Positions 1-5,254 of a DNA stretch of 5,254 nucleotides are shown here, in pieces (positions within the stretch are counted from its first letter, which is position 1; every line of letters begins with the position of its first letter). The stretch spans positions 1 to 5,254 of the forward strand of contig JAHIUE010000001.1 in NCBI GenBank assembly GCA_018817205.1. Direction: 5' to 3'. Origin of the DNA: Patescibacteria group bacterium (GTDB lineage Bacteria; Patescibacteriota; Microgenomatia; Daviesbacterales; UBA10151). The translations under genes were made by a program, and so were the position numbers. The notes under the pieces are model-generated. The model worked only from the letters and a program-made list of their open reading frames with translations. It ran no database searches and was not told where the DNA came from.

Positions 1-249
1 AACAAAGTAAATGAGCAGATAACTTTCCAACTAAATGCTTTGCAGGAAGTTTTCAAAGTAGCGAGTGATCCAAAAGCCAAAAGGTCTATAAGGCTGGCTA
101 TCTTTAGAATATCGGAAAAGTTTGCTGCTTCAAGACCTGCGGCATGCAACTTTTTATCCAAAGAGGCTTCGTCCTCTGCTTTGAATGAAGTAGAAAAAGT
201 AGTTTTGAAGGAGCGAACAGACAAATGTTATAATTTGAAGCTTTTTTAG
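1..249 (+). CDS. 3' end of an unrecognised protein (partial, 5' end outside window)
   Basis: The reading frame is open from the first base to a TAG at 247-249 and encodes 82 residues. The fragment is charged, mostly helix-compatible and has no membrane segment or motif I recognise. It begins around NKVNEQITFQLNALQEVF and ends KCYNLKLF. A TTG at 40 could be read as a start, but the frame continues upstream without a stop and has no ribosome-binding site there, so a truncated longer gene is more likely. Its first codon positions are enriched in purines, which favours this strand. Its stop falls exactly at the end of the convergent glycosyltransferase gene, the same arrangement as at the polA end of the window. 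Against it, the opposite strand is also open (about 3-227), though without an ATG or GTG start. No function is proposed. Confidence 0.4.
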   Translation, partial: NKVNEQITFQLNALQEVFKVASDPKAKRSIRLAIFRISEKFAASRPAACNFLSKEASSSALNEVEKVVLKERTDKCYNLKLF

Positions 250-1493
250 ATCTCAAAAAATTTTAGTTTCCGAGAGAATTTATCCCATAAATTGATTAGC
301 TTAGATTTTTTCTTACCATTTGCTAGATGGTAATTCTCTAAGATAGTTTGGCAGTATTTAATTAATCTATCAGATAAGATATTCGGGTTATAATTTTTTT
401 CTACAATCCTCCTGGATTCTAAACCAAATTCCCGGCAAGTCTGAGGGGATTTTAAAAGTTGAATAATTTTATCAGCAAAAATTATTTTATCAGGAGGTAG
501 TCTAAAACCGTTTTTGTTATTGATAACCAAATTATCAAAGGCTCCATCATTAGCCACTACCAGAGGTAGTTTCGCTGCTGCTGCTTCAATCGCTACCATT
601 GGGTGGACTTCTGAAGTGGATGGGAAAACAAAAATATTAGCATCTGCATAAACTTTTGGCATTAAGTCAATGTTAATACCGCCAGTAAAAATAACTCTCT
701 TGTATACTTTGAGTTTCTTCGCTATCTTAATAAGTTCCTTTTTTCCAAGTCCTTCTCCAACAATAAATAGGTAAACTTTATCATCGTGTTTCAAAACTTC
801 ACTGAAAATTTCAAGCATGAATTCAAAGTTTTTCTCTTTTCCTAATCTACCTACGGTAAGTAAGATAGGTGTATTGTTAGGGACATTAAACCTTTTATGT
901 AAAAAATGAGCATTTTTAATGTTAAATTTGGATAAATCTAAAAAGTTAGGTATTATCTCGATTTCTTTTTTCACACCAACTTTGATTAATTCCTGCTGCA
1001 TTTTTTTGGAAGGAGTAATGATACCGTCACATAAATTACCAAAACGTTTTAATAATACGGCATTGATTAAGGCTGGTTTGATAACCTTTCCTTTTAAGAA
1101 GTAATGGGTATATCTGCCAAGCTGGGTATGGAAGGTTAAAATATATGGTACTTTTTTAGCTCTGGCGGCCACCAGGCCTATTAAGGAAAAAAGTCCGTTT
1201 CCATGAGCATGTACAACATCAAAATCAAACTTGATAATTTCCCAAATAGTTTTATGAGGTATAGGCAGGGGTAGACGGACATTATCCGGTAAACTGGGCA
1301 AAAGACGGATTGAGGGAATCCGATGGACGTAGTTTTCCTTATCTTTATAACCTTTTATTTTAGGGCAAAATATGTGTACGGTGTGACCCTTCTTAATCAG
1401 GCTTTTAACACTATATCTAACAAAAGTAGATACGCCATTTTGCTGTGGATAATATGTGTCTGTAAAATATGCAATCCGCATAAAAGTTATCAT
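246..1493 (-). CDS. GT4-family glycosyltransferase (GT-B fold)
   Basis: This 415-residue protein probably transfers a sugar from a nucleotide-sugar donor to an acceptor on the cytoplasmic side of the membrane. The N-terminal half has the GT4 opening IAYFTDTYYPQQNGVSTF (residues 7-24), DVVHAHGN (92-99) and TFHTQLGRYTHYF (120-132). The C-terminal donor-binding half has IPNFLDLSKF (181-190), TVGRLGKEKN (213-222), VGEG (245-248) and the EX7E motif with E295 and E303, followed by EAAAAKLPLVV. The DTYYPQ-NGV opening and the FHT-x5-HYF segment resemble glycolipid-forming GT4 enzymes such as diacylglycerol glucosyltransferases, but donor and acceptor cannot be read from sequence. A basic, amphipathic tail (about 392-415) could touch the membrane. 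Length is normal for the family. An in-frame ATG at 1481 (residue 5, MRIAYF) is an equally good start; neither start has a clear ribosome-binding site. The gene diverges from the hydrolase-like gene and its TAA overlaps the TAG of the upstream partial gene. Confidence 0.9.
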   Translation of the reverse strand: MITFMRIAYFTDTYYPQQNGVSTFVRYSVKSLIKKGHTVHIFCPKIKGYKDKENYVHRIPSIRLLPSLPDNVRLPLPIPHKTIWEIIKFDFDVVHAHGNGLFSLIGLVAARAKKVPYILTFHTQLGRYTHYFLKGKVIKPALINAVLLKRFGNLCDGIITPSKKMQQELIKVGVKKEIEIIPNFLDLSKFNIKNAHFLHKRFNVPNNTPILLTVGRLGKEKNFEFMLEIFSEVLKHDDKVYLFIVGEGLGKKELIKIAKKLKVYKRVIFTGGINIDLMPKVYADANIFVFPSTSEVHPMVAIEAAAAKLPLVVANDGAFDNLVINNKNGFRLPPDKIIFADKIIQLLKSPQTCREFGLESRRIVEKNYNPNILSDRLIKYCQTILENYHLANGKKKSKLINLWDKFSRKLKFFEI

Positions 1494-1524
1494 AATATAT
1501 CATAAAATGAGGTATAGTGATTAT
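1482..1524. promoter_or_regulatory. Divergent start region with overlapping -10-like boxes
   Basis: Only 31 bp separate the glycosyltransferase ATG (1493, minus) from the hydrolase-like ATG (1525, plus). A direct repeat TATCATAA occurs at 1488-1495 and 1498-1505, one helical turn apart. Read on the minus strand this gives two TATGAT hexamers, at 1504-1499 and 1494-1489, each 5-7 nt ahead of one of the two candidate ATGs (1493 and 1481). A perfect TATAAT also lies on the minus strand at 1525-1520. On the plus strand TATAGT at 1513-1518 sits 6 nt before ATG 1525. No good -35 box is visible for any of them. In such AT-rich DNA -10-like hexamers arise by chance, so individual boxes are tentative; the need for promoters in this short gap is firmer. 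Confidence 0.35.
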
Positions 1525-2532
1525 ATGAGGAAATTATGTATAGGACTTTTCGTAATATTTTTGGCCATATTTTTGGCAATTATATTGGGAAGCGTTATTT
1601 TTGAAAGAATTTATCCTTTCCCTTCCAAGATTGTCTATGGAGTGACTTTTTCCCCAAGGTATGTAACTTATTTAAAGCTGGATTGGCACAAGGTCTATAC
1701 TAATATGTTGGATGATCTGAAAGTTAGAAATTTAAGAATCCCAAGTTATTGGGATATTTTACAAAAAGAGCCTTCAAGAATAGACTATTCGGAAACAGAT
1801 TATATGCTGGATGAGGCAGAGAAAAGAGGGGCCAAAGTGATCCTAGTGCTGGGTGTAAAGCAGCCGCGTTGGCCGGAGTGCCATATTCCGGTTTGGGCTA
1901 AGAATTTAAGTGTTACCGAAAGGCAAGAAAGAGTTTTAGAATTTATTCAAGAAGTGGTGAGGAGGTATAAAGATCGGCCGGAAATTTGGGCCTGGCAAGT
2001 TGAGAATGAACCTTTCCTGCCGTTTTTTGGCGAGGGTTGCGATAAAGGTGATGTTTCCTTTCTTAAGAAAGAAGTGGATTTAGTCAGATCAATAAGTAAA
2101 AAAACAATCATCATTACAGATTCAGGAGAACTTGAGCTTTGGATTGCGCCCATGCAAGTCTCTGATATTTTCGGCACAACTTTATACAGGAAAACCTATG
2201 ACCCGATTTTAGGCTACAAGACATACCCTATCCTGCCGTATTTGTATAACATTAAGTCAGTTTTGGTGAGATGGGTTTTCGCTCCCCATAATCAAAAAAC
2301 CATCATTACAGAACTACAAACAGAACCATGGTTATCGCAGGCAGATTCGTCTGAAGGCAGCCCCAAAAAACAAGCAGAAATATTTTCCATAGAAAATTTT
2401 AAGGATAATATTGAGTTTGCCAAAAAAACCGGATTTGATGAAATGTATCTTTGGGGGGTGGAGTGGTGGTACTTTATGGCCCAAAATGGTTATCCGGGGT
2501 ATCTGGATTATGCCAAAACGCTTTTTCAGTAG
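1525..2532 (+). CDS. Membrane-anchored TIM-barrel glycoside hydrolase-like protein (clan GH-A type)
   Basis: This 335-residue protein probably hydrolyses a glycan outside the cytoplasmic membrane. Residues 1-30 are a short basic start (MRK) and one hydrophobic helix with no obvious cleavage site, so a signal anchor is likely. The rest fits an eight-stranded barrel: beta1 IVYGVTFS (36-43), beta2 NLRIPSYW (69-76), beta3 KVILVLGV (104-111), beta4 IWAWQVENEP (154-163), beta5 KTIIITDSGE (193-202), beta6 DIFGTTLYR (214-222), beta7 KTIITELQ (258-265) and beta8 MYLWGVEWW (307-315). Clan GH-A enzymes place the acid/base after an Asn at the end of beta4 and the nucleophile at the end of beta7, which gives E162 and E263 here. 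Both are present, so activity is plausible. The exact GH family (GH5, GH39 or GH42-like) and substrate are not clear. ATG 1525 was chosen because the hydrophobic segment follows directly; ATG 1507 adds six residues, and GTG 1456 would overlap the divergent gene. GAGG at 1509-1512 is a weak, distant ribosome-binding site for 1525. Confidence 0.8.
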   Translation: MRKLCIGLFVIFLAIFLAIILGSVIFERIYPFPSKIVYGVTFSPRYVTYLKLDWHKVYTNMLDDLKVRNLRIPSYWDILQKEPSRIDYSETDYMLDEAEKRGAKVILVLGVKQPRWPECHIPVWAKNLSVTERQERVLEFIQEVVRRYKDRPEIWAWQVENEPFLPFFGEGCDKGDVSFLKKEVDLVRSISKKTIIITDSGELELWIAPMQVSDIFGTTLYRKTYDPILGYKTYPILPYLYNIKSVLVRWVFAPHNQKTIITELQTEPWLSQADSSEGSPKKQAEIFSIENFKDNIEFAKKTGFDEMYLWGVEWWYFMAQNGYPGYLDYAKTLFQ

Positions 2533-2538
2533 GCAATG

Positions 2539-2556
2539 TGTTAGAATTTTCCCATA
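2539..2556 (+). promoter_or_regulatory. Possible extended -10 promoter just upstream of polA
   Basis: The 24-bp gap before polA contains TGTTAGAAT at 2539-2547, one mismatch from the extended -10 consensus TGNTATAAT. Its end is 9 nt from the polA ATG at 2557, so transcription from it would start 2-4 nt before the ATG and give a nearly leaderless message. No -35 element is evident, which an extended -10 can tolerate. No Shine-Dalgarno sequence lies before the ATG: the bases there are TTTTCCCATA. polA may instead, or also, be read through from the hydrolase-like gene. This is a pattern match only. Confidence 0.3.
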
Positions 2557-4722
2557 ATGAAACGTTTAGTGTTGGTGGATGGCAACGCTTTGCTTCACCG
2601 GGCCTATCATGCCGTGCCTCCTTTTACTACATCTTCGGGTGAGCTTGTTAATGCGGTTTATGGTTTTTCCTCAATGATTCTTAAAGTTATAGATGAACTG
2701 CACCCGGAGTATATGGCTATTGCCTGGGATGAAAAAGGACCTACCTTCAGGCATCAGGCATATACCCAGTATAAAGCTACCCGCGGTCCGGCTGATGAGG
2801 GTTTATTAAATCAATACAAAAGGGTTCATGAAATAGTTCGCGCATTTAACATCCCTGAATTTAAGCTGAAAGGCTTCGAGGCTGATGATTTGATAGCCAC
2901 GCTTGCAAGACAAGCAGCCAAATTCGAAATTATTATTGTAACAGGGGATAGAGATATCATGCAGCTGATTGATGAAAATATCAAAGTATTTATGCCAAAA
3001 AAAACTCTTTCCGATGTAGGTTTATATGGGGTAGAGGAGTTTGTTTTAAAATATGGTTTCCCCCCAAAACAACTTACAGACTATAAAGCTTTAGCTGGGG
3101 ATGCTTCGGATAATATTCCGGGAGTTTCTGGTATTGGTGATGTGTCAGCCACAAAATTGATCCACCAATTTGGCACAATTGAACAAATTTACAAGAGCCA
3201 AAATCTGAAAACTTTGCCGGAACGTTTACAAAAGCTTCTTTTGGAAGGAGCAGAATCAGCAGTGATGAGCAAAAAACTGGCCACCTTGGATTCGAATGCC
3301 CCGATCAAGCTGAATCTTAAAGATTGCGTAGTTCATGATTTTGATAAAGAGAAAATTATAGAGTTATTTAAAGAGTTGGAATTTAAGAGTTTGATTGGTA
3401 GAGTATCTACTGAGAGTTCGCAGTTAATTCGTTCACGGTTCAAAATTACTGCCGATCTTGATAATCAAGTTGAGCCAATTTTGCAAAAAATGTCTGAGAC
3501 TGGAGTTTTGGTTGATTTGAAATTTTTAGATAAATTTGGCAAGCAGTTAAAGGATAAATTAGTCAAGATTGAAAAGGATATTTACTCAAAAGTGGGTCAT
3601 CAGTTTAATCTCAACAGCCCAAAGCAACTACAAATAGTCCTTTTTGATGAATTGAAATTGCCGGTTGTAAGGAAAATCAAAACCGGCAGATCAACAGACG
3701 AGGCAACCCTGATGGAATTGTCTTCTGTCCATCCTGTTGTACCTTTGCTTTTACAATATAGGCAGCTGTTTAAACTGGTTTCAACCTATATTGATGCTTT
3801 GCCAAAATATGTTCGTGATGACGGTAGGGTTCATTCTACTTTTAATGTGGAGGGGGCCTCTACAGGTAGATTATCTTCCAAGGATCCCAATTTACAAAAT
3901 ATTCCAATAAAAGGCGAGGCCGGGGGCGAGATTAGAAAAGCATTTGTAGCACCAAAGGGAAAAATACTTCTGGGGGCAGATTATTCCCAGATTGAACTTA
4001 GAATTATGGCTCATCTGGCAGATGATCCCGGGTTAAAGCAAGCTTTTGAAGAGAATTTGGATATACATGTTTTGACTACCTCGAAAATTTTCAAAGTTCC
4101 GGTTGAAAAAGTGACTAGTAAGCAGAGAATGGTAGGCAAAACCATGAATTTTGCCACTCTTTACGGCCAGGGCCCCCATGCTTTATCCCGCCAGTTGGGA
4201 ATATCTTTTGAACTGGCTCAACAGTATATCTTGGAATATTTTGAGCAGTTTCCCAAAGTGAGAGCCTGGATGGAAAAAACTTTGGCTTTTGGATATGAGA
4301 ATGGATATGTGGAGACTTTATGGGGAAGAAAAAGGTATATTCCGGAACTGAAAGCAGACAATAGAATGATTAAATCAGCAGGAGAGAGAGCGGCTGTCAA
4401 TCACCCGGTCCAGGGTACAGCGGCGGATATGATCAAAAAGGCGATGGTGGAAATTGAGAAAGAGCTATCAGTCGTCAGTCGTCAGCTATCAGATAAGATA
4501 AGTCTGAAAGCTGATAGTGAACAAAGTGAGCGGTCTGAAAGCTGTCGTCTAATTTTGCAAGTACATGATGAACTGCTTTTTGAATGTGATCCTAAAAAAG
4601 TTGAAGAAGTAGCAAAAATGGTCAAGGATAAAATGGAAAATGCCCTAAAACTTTCCGTGCCGGTTATAGTTGACTTGAAAGTGGGGAAGAATTGGGGTAA
4701 AATGCAGCCGTTCAAGATTTAA
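2557..4722 (+). CDS. polA: DNA polymerase I, 5'-3' nuclease plus polymerase, without 3'-5' exonuclease domain
   Basis: This 721-residue enzyme fills gaps and removes RNA primers and flaps during replication and repair. Residues 1-280 are the 5'-3' (FEN-type) nuclease, with metal-binding acids D8, E108, D110, D111, D131, D133, D182 and D185 in LVDGN, EADDL, TGDRD and GDASDNIPGV, the last leading into the helix-hairpin-helix. The polymerase domain starts near 300 and ends at 721. It has STGRLSS (435-441), motif A DYSQIELR (475-482, catalytic D475, steric-gate E480), motif B R524-x3-K528-x3-F532-x3-Y536, and motif C QVHDE (668-672, catalytic D671). F532 matches E. coli F762. Only about 20 residues join the two domains, so the roughly 190-residue exonuclease domain of E. 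coli Pol I is absent and the protein should not proofread. Residues 638-662 are an extra loop encoded by repeats, listed separately. The frame is intact, with all polymerase motifs kept, so it is likely functional. The start has no ribosome-binding site, but MKRLVLVDGN matches the family N-terminus. Confidence 0.97.
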   Translation: MKRLVLVDGNALLHRAYHAVPPFTTSSGELVNAVYGFSSMILKVIDELHPEYMAIAWDEKGPTFRHQAYTQYKATRGPADEGLLNQYKRVHEIVRAFNIPEFKLKGFEADDLIATLARQAAKFEIIIVTGDRDIMQLIDENIKVFMPKKTLSDVGLYGVEEFVLKYGFPPKQLTDYKALAGDASDNIPGVSGIGDVSATKLIHQFGTIEQIYKSQNLKTLPERLQKLLLEGAESAVMSKKLATLDSNAPIKLNLKDCVVHDFDKEKIIELFKELEFKSLIGRVSTESSQLIRSRFKITADLDNQVEPILQKMSETGVLVDLKFLDKFGKQLKDKLVKIEKDIYSKVGHQFNLNSPKQLQIVLFDELKLPVVRKIKTGRSTDEATLMELSSVHPVVPLLLQYRQLFKLVSTYIDALPKYVRDDGRVHSTFNVEGASTGRLSSKDPNLQNIPIKGEAGGEIRKAFVAPKGKILLGADYSQIELRIMAHLADDPGLKQAFEENLDIHVLTTSKIFKVPVEKVTSKQRMVGKTMNFATLYGQGPHALSRQLGISFELAQQYILEYFEQFPKVRAWMEKTLAFGYENGYVETLWGRKRYIPELKADNRMIKSAGERAAVNHPVQGTAADMIKKAMVEIEKELSVVSRQLSDKISLKADSEQSERSESCRLILQVHDELLFECDPKKVEEVAKMVKDKMENALKLSVPVIVDLKVGKNWGKMQPFKI
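4463..4550 (+). repeat. Repeat-rich, partly palindromic element carried in frame inside polA
   Basis: This stretch is built of short repeats unlike the surrounding gene. CAGTCGT occurs twice in tandem plus CAG (4469-4485). AGCTATCAG occurs at 4463-4471 and 4484-4492. GTCTGAAAGCTG occurs at 4502-4513 and 4533-4544. CTATCAG (4486-4492) and CTGATAG (4511-4517) can pair around an 18-nt loop, and AGTCGTCAGCT (4477-4487) pairs imperfectly, 9 of 11, with AGCTGTCGTCT (4540-4550). It encodes polymerase residues 638-662, a polar run starting SVVSRQLSD and ending SEQSERSES. E. coli Pol I has only about seven residues between the matching helix and motif C, so roughly 18-20 residues are extra. It looks like a small mobile or dispersed repeat that inserted without breaking the frame, but no second copy lies in this window and the exact borders are uncertain. 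Confidence 0.65.
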
Positions 4723-5254
4723 ACTACCAATTTTTTGACTTCCCGTTTTTCTATTTCATATCTGGTATATCCTGTTTTTTCCAGAATAAGGAAAAGTAAG
4801 GCAAGCAGGGGAGAAATAAAAATGTTGATGATTGAGGTGAAAAATTGCAGCATAAAAAATAGCAAAACGGTTAAGATCAAGGGCACAAAATTCTGGTAAG
4901 GTTTTATTAAGCTCTGCAGCTGGTTTTTGACTTCTTGCTTTAGAAGTTCATTAGCAGGCAAGCTTAAAGAGTCCAGCATTTTGGGATCCAGACCGGACTG
5001 TTTTAACGCCTGGGGATTTTGTCTTAACAGTTCGATTTGTTCAGGTGGAATATCAGGCAGTTGCGTTGATGTGGCAGGCGACATTTTAAGGGCAGTATCA
5101 ATTAAAGAATCGGGGATCTCGAAGCCGTTTTGGGTAATAATTTTGGTAACTGCAAAAAAATAAACCACACAAAAAGATAAAATTAAAAGCATTGATAAAA
5201 GTTTGACAGAAGGCCCCAAGACTTTTCCGGGTTGAAAATTAAGATAGCTTCCTA
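4719..5254 (-). CDS. Membrane protein of unknown function (partial, 5' end outside window)
   Basis: The frame stays open to the right edge of the window, so the true start is probably outside. A TTG at 5219 could start a 166-residue product, but the codons before it read GSYLNFQPGKV without a stop or ribosome-binding site. Counting from that TTG, residues 7-29 form one transmembrane helix. Residues 30-108 form a polar region, probably extracytoplasmic, with a Pro-rich patch (LPDIPPEQ, 54-61) and a helical stretch with QNPQALKQSGLDPKMLDSL (67-85). Residues 111-147 are long enough for two further helices, which would leave the very charged tail EKTGYTRYEIEKREVKK (147-163) on the opposite side from the polar region if only one helix forms, or the same side if two. 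I recognise no family. It converges with polA, and the two stop codons share the TTAA at 4719-4722. Its function cannot be inferred from this neighbour. Confidence 0.75.
   Translation of the reverse strand, partial: GSYLNFQPGKVLGPSVKLLSMLLILSFCVVYFFAVTKIITQNGFEIPDSLIDTALKMSPATSTQLPDIPPEQIELLRQNPQALKQSGLDPKMLDSLSLPANELLKQEVKNQLQSLIKPYQNFVPLILTVLLFFMLQFFTSIINIFISPLLALLFLILEKTGYTRYEIEKREVKKLVV

Noticed and set aside
3..227. Minus-strand open frame at the left edge
   Set aside because: It has only TTG as a possible start, no ribosome-binding site, and Ser/Cys-rich composition typical of an antisense shadow. Kept only as an alternative to the plus-strand partial gene.
240..268. Possible terminator between the first two genes (T-run and A-run around AGATCTC)
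   Set aside because: The only pairing is six A-T pairs with no GC-rich stem, inside coding sequence, so it does not qualify as an intrinsic terminator.
1456..1524. GTG start at 1456 extending the hydrolase-like protein by 23 residues
   Set aside because: It would overlap the divergent glycosyltransferase start, has no ribosome-binding site, and puts extra residues before a normal signal-anchor start.
1947..2177. Minus-strand open frame inside the hydrolase-like gene
   Set aside because: It overlaps the catalytic beta4 to beta6 coding region on the opposite strand and has no start signal or recognisable product.
2451..2642. Plus-strand frame bridging the hydrolase-like and polA genes
   Set aside because: It overlaps the ends of two well-supported genes in another frame and its translation resembles no protein.
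4218..4400. Minus-strand open frame opposite the polA motif B to C region
   Set aside because: It is an antisense shadow of a strongly conserved coding region.
4463..4550. CRISPR array or complete insertion sequence at the polA repeats
   Set aside because: The repeats are 7-12 bp with irregular spacing, with no spacer pattern, no transposase and an intact host reading frame.
4482..4715. Minus-strand open frame inside the 3' end of polA
   Set aside because: It lies fully opposite conserved polymerase motif C coding sequence and its translation is Ser/Thr-rich, with no recognisable motif.
4927..5163. Plus-strand open frame opposite the right-edge membrane protein
   Set aside because: The Cys/Ser/Gly-rich translation is typical of a shadow; the minus frame shows clear transmembrane helices.

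Overview
The window is a compact, AT-rich bacterial segment with five genes or gene fragments and almost no intergenic DNA. Layout and gene style suggest a small-genome bacterium, most likely Candidatus Patescibacteria/CPR (Microgenomates-like). The supporting evidence is a DNA polymerase I with no 3'-5' exonuclease domain, overlapping stop codons at convergent junctions, weak or absent Shine-Dalgarno sites, and a GT4 glycosyltransferase beside a membrane-anchored glycosidase-like protein. This placement is inference; there is no rRNA or other marker gene in the window. No in-frame TGA appears in the long genes and all visible stops are TAA or TAG, so TGA does not look like a sense codon here.

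Left to right: (1) 1-249, probably the 3' end of an unrecognised plus-strand gene. It meets (2) the minus-strand GT4 glycosyltransferase (246-1493) tail to tail, with overlapping stop codons. A very short divergent start region (about 1482-1524) separates the glycosyltransferase from (3) a plus-strand, membrane-anchored TIM-barrel glycoside hydrolase-like protein (1525-2532). This is followed after 24 bp by (4) a 721-residue DNA polymerase I (2557-4722). Its stop overlaps that of (5) a minus-strand multi-pass membrane protein (4719-5254), whose 5' end lies outside the window.

The glycosyltransferase and the hydrolase-like protein could both act on envelope glycans or glycolipids, one building in the cytoplasm and one trimming outside. 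Divergent adjacency is the only link seen. polA is the housekeeping gene of the window. The most unusual feature is a short repeat-rich, partly palindromic element carried in frame inside the polymerase palm coding sequence (about 4463-4550). It adds roughly 18-20 residues between the conserved helix after motif B and motif C. I see no tRNA, rRNA, CRISPR array, complete transposon or convincing intrinsic terminator.
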